64,000 bases of DNA, taken from positions 620,001-684,000 of the forward strand of contig NZ_JANGEY010000001.1 in assembly GCF_024451105.1 (NCBI RefSeq), written 5' to 3'. A model generated the notes under the pieces. It saw nothing but the letters and a program-made list of their open reading frames with translations, had not been told where the DNA came from and did no database searches. This DNA is from Stutzerimonas stutzeri (lineage in GTDB: Bacteria; Pseudomonadota; Gammaproteobacteria; Pseudomonadales; Pseudomonadaceae). The translations under genes and the position numbers were made by a program. This document shows positions 55,994-64,000 of this stretch, piece by piece. Position 1 is the first letter of the stretch, and the number at the start of each line of letters is the position of its first letter.

Positions 55994-58873
55994 ATGGGGA
56001 TTTCCAGCCGACTGACCCTGGCGCTGGCCGGCATGCTGCTCGGCGGCCTGCCAGCCCATGCCGCGGTATCGGTCTCGCAGATACCGCTGAGCAAGAACGC
56101 CAGCGTGCCGCCCAACGTGGTACTGCTGATGGACACCTCGGGGAGCATGGCCGAACGCCTGCCCGGCTCCCAGGAAACCCGCATCGCCGCCACCCGGCGG
56201 ATCGCCAAGGCGCTGATCGAGAACAACGCCAGCGGCGTGCGCTTCGGTCTGTTCCGTCTCGACGGCAGCCGCGTCACCGACCGCCGCGGCAACCTGATAG
56301 AAAGCAGCTCCTACAATGGCGCGCGCCTGATCCAGCCGGTCGGCGCCAGCACCAGCGCCCTGCTCGCCGGCGTCGACGCCCTTGAGGCCAGCGGCTCGAC
56401 CCCGGTAGCCGAGGCGCTCTACGAGGTGACCCGCTACTACCGGGGCATGAGCTCGGCCTACCACAGTGGCGTGACCTACCAGAGCCCGTTGCAGTACCGC
56501 TGCCAGCCCAACTACACCATCATGCTCACCGACGGCGAGCCGCAGTACGACAGCCGCTTCCCGAGCGACGACCCCGACGCTCAGCTGCTCTCGGGCAGCC
56601 GGCCGGACGAGCATGGCCAGCGCAACAGCCTGCCGAACTGGGACAACAAGGCACCGGAGCGCGGCCAGCGTTTCTCCGACGGCCCGCGCCAGAACATCGC
56701 CACGGTCGGCGACTACCTCTACGTCGACGACATCGCGCTGTTCGCCTGGGACCTCGACGTCGCCCGCACCCTCGGTTCCGCGCTGCACGCCGAGTCCAGC
56801 CGCGAGCGGCGTCGGCTGCGCACCTATACCGTCGGCTTCACCACCAGCCAGCAGATGCTCGAGGACGCCGCCGAGTACGGCCGCGGCCAGTACTACACCG
56901 CCGACGACGCCGCACAGCTGCAGAGCGCGCTGGAGCGGGCCATCTCGGCGATCAACGACCAGAGCGGTGCGGCCGCCTCGACGACCGCCAACTCCAGCTC
57001 GGTGGGCAGCGACACGCGCTTCTACCAGGCCGAGTACGACCCGCGCGACTGGTCGGGGCGCCTGCTCGCCCGCCGCGTCGGGGCCGACGGCAGCCTCGCC
57101 GCCACGGTCTGGGACACCCGCAGCGACGGCGTCTTCGCCTCGGCCGCCAACCGCGACATCTTCACCTGGAGTCGCGAGCGCAACCGTGCCACCCCGTTCA
57201 CCTGGAACAACCTCGACGGCGCCGTGCAGACCGCGCTGGCCAGCGGCGCCGACGCCAGCCTCGCCCGCGACCGTCTGGACTGGCTGCGCGGCGAGCGCAG
57301 CGGCGAAGACGGCAGCCGCCTGCGCCAGCGCCGCACCCTGCTCGGCGACGTGATCAACGCCAACCTGCTGTACATGGGGACGCAGGACTACGGCTTCGAG
57401 CGCCTCGGCAGCCGGAACCCGCAGAACGCCGGCGACGAACGCGGCCAGAGCAGCTACCGCGCCTTCCTGCAGAGCAAGGCCAGCCGCACCCCGGTACTGT
57501 TCGCCGGGGCCAACGACGGCATGCTGCACGCCTTCGACGCCGAGACCGGTCGCGAGCTGTTCGCCTTCGTTCCGCGCGGGGTGGCCGAGGAGCTGCACCG
57601 GCTGACCCGCCCCGACTATGGCGGCGGCGTGCACCGCTACTACGTGGACGGCGGACTCACCCTCTCCGACGCCTTCATCGACGGCCGCTGGCGCACCCTG
57701 CTGGTCGGCAGCCTGGGCGCCGGCGGGCGCAGCGTGTTCGCCCTCGACGTCACCGACCCGGACAACTTCTCGGCCAGCGACGTGCTCTGGGAGTACCACG
57801 ACGCCGATCTCGGCCTGACCTTCGGCACCCCGCAGATCGGCCCGCTGGCCAACGGTCGCTGGGGCGTGCTGTTCGGCAACGGCTACAACAGCGACAACCA
57901 CCGCGCCATGCTCTACGTGCTCGACGCCGCCAGCGGCGAACTGCTGCGCAAGCTCGATACCGGCGCCGGCGACGCCGCCGGCAGCAACGGCCTGTCCGCC
58001 CCCGCCGCGCTGCCGAACGCCCAGCGCATCGTCCAGACCGTGTACGCCGGCGATCTGCTGGGCAACCTGTGGAAGTTCGACCTGTCCGCCAGCAACCCGG
58101 CCAACTGGGACATCCCGCTGCGCCGCAACGGCAACAACGGCGGCCCGCGCCCGCTGTTCCGCAGCGCCGACGGCCAGCCGATCACCGCCAAGCCGACCCT
58201 CGGCGCCGCCGGCAACGACGCCGGCCTGCTGATCTACTTCGGCAGCGGTCGCTATCTGGGCGAGGTCGACAAGAGCGACGCCAGCCTGCAGGCCTTCTAC
58301 GCGGTACTGGACACCACCACCCGGAGCAACAACCATACCCCGCTGCGCCCAACCGACCTCTTCGCCCGCTCCATGCGCAACGTCAGCCACGCCGGCGGGA
58401 CCTACCGCCAGGTCGACGCCGGCAGCTTCAGCCTGGGCAGCGGCAACAACCAGTATCCCGGCTGGTACCTGCCGCTCAAGGCCGCCAACGCCGCCGCCGA
58501 GGGCGAACGGGTGATCTACGAGGCGCGCCTGCGCTACGACCGGGTGATCTTCGTCACCGCCATCCCCTCGCAGGATCCCTGCGTGGCCGGCGGCAAGAGC
58601 TGGCTGATGGAGGTCAGCGCGCAGAGCGGCGCCCGACTGCCCTATTCGGTGTTCGACCTCGACGGCGACGGCGACTTCGACGCCGACGACGGCAACGACG
58701 ACGGCCCGCTCTCGGGCATCCCCTTCGAGGACGGCATTCTCGGCGCGCCGAGCATCATCTCGGCTGGCGAGCACGAGTACAAGTACATGGGCAGCACCTC
58801 CGGCAAGGTGGAGATTGTCAACGAGCAGGGCGGCTTCCAGTCCGGTCGCCAGTCCTGGCTGCAACTGAGGTGA
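55994..58873 (+). CDS. pilY1: type IV pilus tip-associated protein PilY1
   Basis: A 959-residue secreted adhesin and pilus regulator. A signal peptide (residues 1-23) is followed by a von Willebrand A-like region with the MIDAS motif LLMDTSGSM and TPVAEALYEV. The C-terminal beta-propeller contains repeated GANDGMLHAFDAETGRELFAF-type strands. A calcium-binding loop is seen in DLDGDGDFDADDGNDDGP near residue 895. It is shorter than the 1161-residue P. aeruginosa PilY1, mainly in the N-terminal half. It works with PilW and PilX at the pilus tip. Confidence 0.93.
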   Translation: MGISSRLTLALAGMLLGGLPAHAAVSVSQIPLSKNASVPPNVVLLMDTSGSMAERLPGSQETRIAATRRIAKALIENNASGVRFGLFRLDGSRVTDRRGNLIESSSYNGARLIQPVGASTSALLAGVDALEASGSTPVAEALYEVTRYYRGMSSAYHSGVTYQSPLQYRCQPNYTIMLTDGEPQYDSRFPSDDPDAQLLSGSRPDEHGQRNSLPNWDNKAPERGQRFSDGPRQNIATVGDYLYVDDIALFAWDLDVARTLGSALHAESSRERRRLRTYTVGFTTSQQMLEDAAEYGRGQYYTADDAAQLQSALERAISAINDQSGAAASTTANSSSVGSDTRFYQAEYDPRDWSGRLLARRVGADGSLAATVWDTRSDGVFASAANRDIFTWSRERNRATPFTWNNLDGAVQTALASGADASLARDRLDWLRGERSGEDGSRLRQRRTLLGDVINANLLYMGTQDYGFERLGSRNPQNAGDERGQSSYRAFLQSKASRTPVLFAGANDGMLHAFDAETGRELFAFVPRGVAEELHRLTRPDYGGGVHRYYVDGGLTLSDAFIDGRWRTLLVGSLGAGGRSVFALDVTDPDNFSASDVLWEYHDADLGLTFGTPQIGPLANGRWGVLFGNGYNSDNHRAMLYVLDAASGELLRKLDTGAGDAAGSNGLSAPAALPNAQRIVQTVYAGDLLGNLWKFDLSASNPANWDIPLRRNGNNGGPRPLFRSADGQPITAKPTLGAAGNDAGLLIYFGSGRYLGEVDKSDASLQAFYAVLDTTTRSNNHTPLRPTDLFARSMRNVSHAGGTYRQVDAGSFSLGSGNNQYPGWYLPLKAANAAAEGERVIYEARLRYDRVIFVTAIPSQDPCVAGGKSWLMEVSAQSGARLPYSVFDLDGDGDFDADDGNDDGPLSGIPFEDGILGAPSIISAGEHEYKYMGSTSGKVEIVNEQGGFQSGRQSWLQLR

Positions 58874-58880
58874 GCGAACG

Positions 58881-59294
58881 ATGCACAGACGCGAACAGGG
58901 GTTCACCCTGATCGAGATGATGATGGTGGTGGCAATCGTCGGCATTCTTGCCGCCATCGCCTATCCCTCCTACCAGGGCTACATCCAGCGCGGCAACCGC
59001 GTGGACGCCCAGGCCGCGCTGATGGACGCGGCGCAGCGCCTGGAGCGCTGCTTCAGCCGCAACAACAGCTACCGGCACAGCGCCGCGCGGCCCTGCCCGG
59101 TCGCCGAGGCGCTCTCCGGCAGCGACGGCGAAACCAGCGCCAACGGTTTCTACCGACTGCGCAGCACCAGTCTCGGCGCCAGCGCCTTCAGCCTGACGGC
59201 AACCGCCGAGCGCGCCCCGCAGACCGCCGACCAGCCCTGCCGAACCATCAGCCTGGACCATCGCGGCCAGCGCACCCCGGAGCAGTGCTGGTAG
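58881..59294 (+). CDS. pilE: type IV minor pilin PilE
   Basis: A 137-residue minor pilin. The leader site is EQGFTLIEMMMVVAIVGILAAIAYPSYQGY (in parts, residues 5-34) with Glu5 present. Cysteines C53, C73, C118 and C136 can form the D-region disulfides. It begins eight bases after pilY1; no pilY2 gene lies between, unlike in P. aeruginosa. It closes the operon. Confidence 0.92.
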   Translation: MHRREQGFTLIEMMMVVAIVGILAAIAYPSYQGYIQRGNRVDAQAALMDAAQRLERCFSRNNSYRHSAARPCPVAEALSGSDGETSANGFYRLRSTSLGASAFSLTATAERAPQTADQPCRTISLDHRGQRTPEQCW

Positions 59295-59434
59295 GCCACG
59301 GGCCCGCGCAACAGCGAGCTGGAAAAGCGGTCGGCGCTCGGGGAGACTGACGACCTGCATGCCCGCTCGACTCGCCGCGCGCGCCCGCCGCGAGTCGCCC
59401 GTCCCCGCCACTACACCGCAGAGCACCCCAGCCC

Positions 59435-60100
59435 ATGAGCGAACCGAGCAGTGTCCCCTCCCCCGTCGCCGACGCCCCGCTGTCCGCCGTCGAGCTCCGC
59501 GCCCTCGGCTGCCTGATCGAGAAGCAGGCGACCACCCCGGAAAGCTACCCGCTGACCCTCAACGCCCTGCAGCTGGCCTGCAACCAGAAGACCAGCCGCG
59601 AGCCCCTGATGAACCTCAACCCCGGCGAGATCGGCCAGGCCCTGCGCAGCCTCGAGCAGCGCGGCCTGGTGCGCCTGGTGATGGGCAGCCGCGCCGACCG
59701 CTGGGAGCAGCGTTGCGAGAAGCCGCTGGAGCTGGCGCCGCCGCAGCTGGCGCTGCTCGCCCTGCTGCTGCTGCGCGGCCCGCAGACCCTCGGCGAGCTG
59801 CTCGCCCGCACGAGCCGCCTGCACGCCTTCGACGACAGCGAGGAGGTCCGCCACCATCTCGAGCGTCTGGCCGCTCGCGGCCTGGTGCGCCAGCTGACGC
59901 GGCAGAGCGGCCAGCGCGAGGAACGCTACGCCCACCAGCTGGGCGATCCGGCCGAGCAGGAGGCGCTGCTCGCCGCCCGCCCGCAGGACAGCGCCGCGCC
60001 GACCGCCGCGGCAGCGCAGGAAGAGCGCTTCGCCGCGCTGGAGGCCCGCATCGCCGAGCTGGAGGCGCGCCTCGCCCGCCTGGAGGGCGGCGTCGAGTGA
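59435..60100 (+). CDS. YceH/UPF0502-family protein
   Basis: A 221-residue protein with two winged-helix modules ([46 protein letters not shown] at residues 16-61, split here; and [21 protein letters not shown]) and a C-terminal coiled coil ([26 protein letters not shown]). This is the UPF0502 family including E. coli YceH, of unknown function. It stands between the pilus operon and convergent pckA. Confidence 0.9.
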   Translation: MSEPSSVPSPVADAPLSAVELRALGCLIEKQATTPESYPLTLNALQLACNQKTSREPLMNLNPGEIGQALRSLEQRGLVRLVMGSRADRWEQRCEKPLELAPPQLALLALLLLRGPQTLGELLARTSRLHAFDDSEEVRHHLERLAARGLVRQLTRQSGQREERYAHQLGDPAEQEALLAARPQDSAAPTAAAAQEERFAALEARIAELEARLARLEGGVE

Positions 60101-60181
60101 GCCTTCTCGCGCAGCGGCAGAAAATCGCTGCACGAGTTTTCGACGCGGCCCAGCCTGCCCGCCCTATCCTCGCCAGAAACG

Positions 60182-60207
60182 AAAAAGCCGCCCGAAGGCG
60201 GCTTTTT
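60182..60207. terminator. bidirectional terminator between yceH-like gene and pckA
   Basis: AAAAAGCCGCC-CGAA-GGCGGCTTTTT is a perfect stem with T runs on both strands, placed between two convergent genes. Confidence 0.95.
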
Positions 60208-60226
60208 CATCCATGGTCGCAGGCGA

Positions 60227-61771
60227 TTACAGCTGCGGACCGGCGGCGCGGATGGCCTCGGACACCTCGAACTTGGTGAAGTTCTCGATGAACAGCTTGG
60301 CCAGGCCGCGGGCGGCCTCGTCGTAGGCGGACTTGTCGGCCCAGGTGTTGCGCGGGTTGAGCAGCTCGGTGTCGACGCCCGGCACGGCCTTCGGCACGTC
60401 CAGGTTGATGATCGGCAGGTGCTCGGTCTCGGCACCGACCAGCGCGCCGCTCTGGATCGCGGCGATCACCGCGCGGGTGGTCGGGATGTTGAAGCGCTTG
60501 CCGACGCCGTAGCCGCCGCCGGTCCAGCCGGTGTTGACCAGATAGACCTTGGAACCGAACGCCTTGATGCGCTTGATCAGCAGCTCGGCGTACTCGCCGG
60601 CCGGGCGCGGGAAGAACGGCGCGCCGAAGCAGGTGGAGAAGGTCGACTTGATGCCGGTGCCGCTGCCCATCTCGGTGGAACCGACCAGGGCGGTGTAGCC
60701 GGACAGGAAGTGGTAGGCGGCCTGCTCGTTGTTGAGGATCGACACCGGCGGCAGCACGCCGGTCAGGTCGCAGGTCAGGAAGATCACCGCGTTCGGCTCG
60801 CCGCCGAGGTTCTGCGCGGAACGCTTCTCGACGTGCTCCAGCGGGTAGGCGGCGCGGCTGTTCTGGGTCAGGCTGGCGTCGGCGTAGTCCGGCTTGCGGC
60901 TACGCTCGTCGAGCACCACGTTCTCCAGCACGGCGCCGAACTGGATGGCCTTCCAGATCACCGGCTCGTTCTTCTCCGACAGGTCGATGCACTTGGCGTA
61001 GCAGCCACCCTCGATGTTGAACACCACGCCCTCGCCCCAGCCGTGCTCGTCGTCGCCGATCAGGTAGCGGCTCTCATCGGCGGACAGGGTGGTCTTGCCG
61101 GTGCCGGACAGGCCGAAGAACAGGGTGACGTCGCCGGCTTCGCCGATGTTGGCGGCGCAGTGCATCGGCAGCACGTCGGCTTCCGGGAGCAGGAAGTTCT
61201 GCACCGAGAACATCGCCTTCTTCATCTCGCCGGCGTAGCGCATGCCGGCGATCAGCACTTTCTTCTGGGCGAAGTTGATGATCACGCAGCCGTCGGAGTT
61301 GGTGCCGTCGCGCTCCGGCTCGCAGACGAACGACGGCACGTTGAGGATGCGCCACTCGCTCTTGCCGGCCGGGTTGAAGGTTTCCGGGTTGATGAACAGG
61401 CAGCGGCCGAACAGGTTGTGCCAGGCGGTCTCGGTGGTCATCTTCACCGGCAGGTAGTGGGCCTCGGCGGAGCCGACGTGCACGTGGGAGACGAAGTGGC
61501 TGCGCTCGACGAGGAAGCCCTCGACGCGATCCCACAGGGCGTCGAACTTGTCTTCCGGGAACGGACGGTTGATCTTGCCCCAGGCGATCTTCGCCTCGGT
61601 GCTCTGCTCCTGGACGATGAAGCGGTCCATCGGCGAGCGGCCGGTACGGTGACCGGTACGCACGACCAGCGAGCCGTTGGCGGCGAGCTCGCCCTCGCCA
61701 CGGCGGATGGCCTGCTCGATCAGTTCGGCAGTGCTGATGTCGGTGTACACGGCAGTGTTGGCTTGCGTCAT
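60227..61771 (-). CDS. pckA: phosphoenolpyruvate carboxykinase (ATP)
   Basis: A 514-residue enzyme converting oxaloacetate to phosphoenolpyruvate, the first step of gluconeogenesis. The P-loop is [18 protein letters not shown] near residue 237. Other landmarks are [15 protein letters not shown], the metal-binding [29 protein letters not shown], and the C-terminal [16 protein letters not shown]. The ATG at 61771 is weakly served by GGGGACCAC. Its upstream region has TGTAGC-N14-GCTACA, a possible relative of the RccR site. It works with glcB during growth on C2 compounds or organic acids. Confidence 0.97.
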   Translation of the reverse strand: MTQANTAVYTDISTAELIEQAIRRGEGELAANGSLVVRTGHRTGRSPMDRFIVQEQSTEAKIAWGKINRPFPEDKFDALWDRVEGFLVERSHFVSHVHVGSAEAHYLPVKMTTETAWHNLFGRCLFINPETFNPAGKSEWRILNVPSFVCEPERDGTNSDGCVIINFAQKKVLIAGMRYAGEMKKAMFSVQNFLLPEADVLPMHCAANIGEAGDVTLFFGLSGTGKTTLSADESRYLIGDDEHGWGEGVVFNIEGGCYAKCIDLSEKNEPVIWKAIQFGAVLENVVLDERSRKPDYADASLTQNSRAAYPLEHVEKRSAQNLGGEPNAVIFLTCDLTGVLPPVSILNNEQAAYHFLSGYTALVGSTEMGSGTGIKSTFSTCFGAPFFPRPAGEYAELLIKRIKAFGSKVYLVNTGWTGGGYGVGKRFNIPTTRAVIAAIQSGALVGAETEHLPIINLDVPKAVPGVDTELLNPRNTWADKSAYDEAARGLAKLFIENFTKFEVSEAIRAAGPQL

Positions 61772-61812
61772 GTGGTCCCCGTCGGCCTGTGGCCGAGTCC
61801 TCCAATCATTGT

Positions 61813-61838
61813 TGTAGCGGTTCTTCGAGCGCGCTACA
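61813..61838 (-). promoter_or_regulatory. inverted repeat upstream of pckA (possible RccR-type site)
   Basis: TGTAGC-N14-GCTACA lies 42 bases before the pckA ATG. It shares the TGTAG/CTACA half-sites of the glcB operator, but the spacer differs by one base. pckA is a reported RccR target in Pseudomonas. Confidence 0.35.
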
Positions 61839-61891
61839 GCGAAAAATTGCGCGCGATTATGCCAGAGAAGCGACCTCTGGGCAAAAAACAC

Positions 61892-62779
61892 TCAGTGCCG
61901 GGTCGGCGACGGCTCGGCACTGCCGCCTCCGGCGAACAGCTGGGCGATGTCGGCGGCGTCGAAACGGTAGCTGTGGTTGCAGAACTGGCAGTCGATCTGC
62001 ACCGTGCCACCCTGCTCCTGCACCAGTTGGGTCGCATCGGCCTCGCCGAGGCTGACCAGCGCGTTGGCCGAACGCTCGCGCGAGCAGCTGCAGCCGAAAC
62101 GCAGCGGCTCGGCGTCGAACAGGCGCACCGTTTCCTGGTGGTAGAGGCGGTGCAGCAGGGTCTCGTTGTCCAGGCCGAGCAGCTCCTCGGCACTCAGGGT
62201 GCCGGCCAGGGTCGCCAGGTGCTCCCAGCTGGCGTCGCGCGCCTCGGCGTCCGGCTGGCGGTCGGCCGGCAGCTGCTGCAGCAGCAGGCCGCGGGCGCGA
62301 CGGCCGTCGGCGTGCAGCCAGAAACGGGTGGGCAACTGCTGGGACAGGGCGAAGTAGCCGGACAGGCACTCGGCGAGAGTTTCACCGTCCAGGCTGACGA
62401 TGCCCTGGTAGCGCTTGCCCTCGCGGGGGTCGACGGTCATCGCCAGCACGCCCTCGGGCATCAGCTCGCGCAGGCTGGTGGCGTCGCCCAGCGCCGCGGC
62501 GTCGTAGCGCGCGATGCCGCGGACCTCGCGTTCGCTGGAGCACTCGACCATCAGCAGCGGCACCGGGCCGGCGGAGCGCGCCTGCAGCACCAGCAGGCCG
62601 TCGTACTTGAGGATGTCGCTGAGCAGGGTCACCGCGGCGAGCATCTCGCCGAGCAGTTCGGCGACCGGCTCGGGATAGGCGTGCTTGGCCAGCACCTCGG
62701 CGTAGCTGTGCTCGAGATCGACCAGTTCGCCGCGCACATCGGTGTCTTCGAACAGGAAACGTTGGGAAAAATCGGACAT
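61892..62779 (-). CDS. hslO: redox-regulated chaperone Hsp33
   Basis: A 295-residue holdase chaperone activated by oxidative unfolding. The N-terminal chaperone core includes [20 protein letters not shown] and [13 protein letters not shown]. The C-terminal redox switch carries the four zinc cysteines: CxC in [13 protein letters not shown] and CxxC in [11 protein letters not shown], with [17 protein letters not shown] between. Start at 62779 is the family-typical [12 protein letters not shown]. It is downstream of hslR on the same strand and upstream of pckA, the usual order. Confidence 0.96.
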   Translation of the reverse strand: MSDFSQRFLFEDTDVRGELVDLEHSYAEVLAKHAYPEPVAELLGEMLAAVTLLSDILKYDGLLVLQARSAGPVPLLMVECSSEREVRGIARYDAAALGDATSLRELMPEGVLAMTVDPREGKRYQGIVSLDGETLAECLSGYFALSQQLPTRFWLHADGRRARGLLLQQLPADRQPDAEARDASWEHLATLAGTLSAEELLGLDNETLLHRLYHQETVRLFDAEPLRFGCSCSRERSANALVSLGEADATQLVQEQGGTVQIDCQFCNHSYRFDAADIAQLFAGGGSAEPSPTRH

Positions 62780-62884
62780 GCCAGACCCGCAGGGTTCGCT
62801 CGTGAAAAGCGATTCTAGGCGCAAACCCGGAGCCTGACCAAGGGTCGCCCGTCTATCGCCCGCGCGGGCGTTTTCTATCGACGC

Positions 62885-63277
<393 letters not shown>

Positions 63278-63405
63278 CTCGCTCCTCGCTGTCGCGGCCG
63301 CCGCCGCTCTCGTCGCCCGGCATGGCGGGGCCGTCGGGCCTTGATCATAATGTCCTGACCCCGTCGAGGCGATCCGGCCGCAGCCGAACAGCGAGGACGT
63401 TCACC

Positions 63406-64000
63406 ATGCACCAGGCCACTGCGTCCTTCCCGTCATGCCCGCACCGCACAGCGCCTCGTCGTCCGCGGCGGCGCCTGCTGGGACTGCTGCTGGTCGCCTG
63501 GCTGCTGCCCGCGGCGGCGGCGCCCGTCGCGCTGAGCGAGTCGGAGCGCGTCTATCTGCAGGCGCGCCCGTCGATCCCGATGTGCGTCGACCCCGACTGG
63601 TGGCCGTTCGAGCAGATCGACGGCGACGGCCGGCATGTCGGCATAGCCGCCGACCTGATCGCGCTGGTCGCCCGGCGCACCGGCACACCGCTCGCCCTGC
63701 ACCTCACCCAGACCTGGGAGGAGAGCCTGGCCGCCGCCCAGAGCGGCGAGTGCCTGGCGCTGAGCTTCCTCAACAGCACCCCCGACCGCGACCAGTGGCT
63801 GATCTTCACCGAGCCGCTGCTGGTCGACCCCAACGTGATCATCACCCGCGAGGAGCATCCGTTCGTCTCCGACATCGGCACCCTGCAGGGCAAGACCATC
63901 GCCCTGCCGCGTGGCACCGCGATGGCCGAGCGCATCGCCCGCGACTTCCCCAACCTGACCATCGTCCCCACCGAGTCGGAGCGCGAGGCGCTGGAGCTGG
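63406..64000 (+). CDS. periplasmic solute-binding-type sensor, N-terminal part (runs off the window)
   Basis: The first 198 residues of a longer protein. GAGGA lies upstream of the ATG. A basic N-terminus and hydrophobic segment (LLGLLLVAWLLPAAAAP) form a signal peptide or anchor. A type-3 solute-binding (SBP_bac_3) domain follows: SERVYLQARPSIPMCVDPDWWPFEQID, VGIAADLIALVARRTG, LSFLNSTPDRDQWLIFTEPLL and TLQGKTIALPRGTAMAERIA (quoted in parts). WWPFE at the start is typical of sensor kinases and diguanylate cyclases with periplasmic SBP domains. The output domain is beyond the window. Confidence 0.85.
   Translation, partial: MHQATASFPSCPHRTAPRRPRRRLLGLLLVAWLLPAAAAPVALSESERVYLQARPSIPMCVDPDWWPFEQIDGDGRHVGIAADLIALVARRTGTPLALHLTQTWEESLAAAQSGECLALSFLNSTPDRDQWLIFTEPLLVDPNVIITREEHPFVSDIGTLQGKTIALPRGTAMAERIARDFPNLTIVPTESEREALEL

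Noticed and set aside
55400-58957. An 1185-codon open frame antisense to pilY1
   Set aside because: Composition is biased to Gly/Ala/Val/Gln with no domain, while the opposite strand has a clear PilY1 with signal peptide and MIDAS.
62857-62875. A terminator for hslR
   Set aside because: The palindrome CGCCCG/CGGGCG has its T run on the plus strand, while hslR is transcribed on the minus strand.

Overview
The window is high-GC DNA from a member of the Pseudomonadaceae (Pseudomonas, Stutzerimonas or Azotobacter type). The evidence is gene order rather than a single marker. bioB-bioF-bioH-bioC-bioD is followed by two 600-residue acyl-CoA dehydrogenases. rarD and glcB lie together, as do tkt-epd-pgk-fba next to an ArsR-methyltransferase fusion and metK. 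There is also a fimT-pilVWXY1E minor-pilin cluster. All are familiar Pseudomonas neighbourhoods. No rRNA, tRNA, CRISPR array, insertion sequence or prophage was seen.

Layout. 1-7.5 kb: an SDR oxidoreductase, then an amine or amino-acid uptake and catabolism cluster (outer-membrane porin, cupin, FAD amine oxidoreductase, APC permease broken by an in-frame TAG, AraC regulator). 7.5-16.7 kb: two acyl-CoA dehydrogenases, the biotin operon and divergent comF. 16.7-19 kb: a 59-residue zinc-ribbon membrane protein, an SrkA-like kinase and rarD. 19-19.75 kb: a non-coding array of DnaA-box-like paired motifs. 19.8-30.5 kb: malate synthase G, a secreted glutathione peroxidase, two CNBD-CBS-DUF294 proteins (one frameshifted), a DnaQ-like exonuclease, and a two-subunit sodium:solute symporter whose large subunit also carries an in-frame TAG. 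30.5-41.2 kb: an A/C-rich non-coding tract, dbpA, a 7TM-GGDEF diguanylate cyclase, an SPFH/NfeD pair, a YccS-type membrane protein, a flavin reductase-MarR fusion, a YgjP-like peptidase and an FKBP. 41.4-49.5 kb: central carbon genes (fba, pgk, epd, tktA), the ArsR-methyltransferase regulator and metK. 49.6-53 kb: a thioesterase, cysQ-nudE, a GMP/IMP nucleotidase and a glycine-zipper protein. 53.3-59.3 kb: type IV pilus minor pilins with PilY1. 59.4-64 kb: yceH, pckA, hslO, hslR and the start of a periplasmic solute-binding sensor.

How it fits together. glcB, pckA, fba, pgk, epd and tktA serve gluconeogenesis, the glyoxylate shunt and sugar-phosphate interconversion. glcB has a long-linker palindrome like the operator of the KDPG-responsive regulator RccR. 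The amine cluster has 17-bp direct repeats at nearly the same distance upstream of two of its genes, as expected for AraC-type control. bioB has a BirA-like operator over its -35 element.

Most notable: (i) the five-copy array of TTNTCCACA-N17-TGTGNANAA modules upstream of glcB; (ii) the shared AraC-type operators; (iii) two transporters interrupted by amber codons plus a frameshifted DUF294 partner; (iv) a low-GC tract with three AACAACAA motifs, like Hfq/Crc targets or decoys. Assignments come from reading the sequence; no database search was run.
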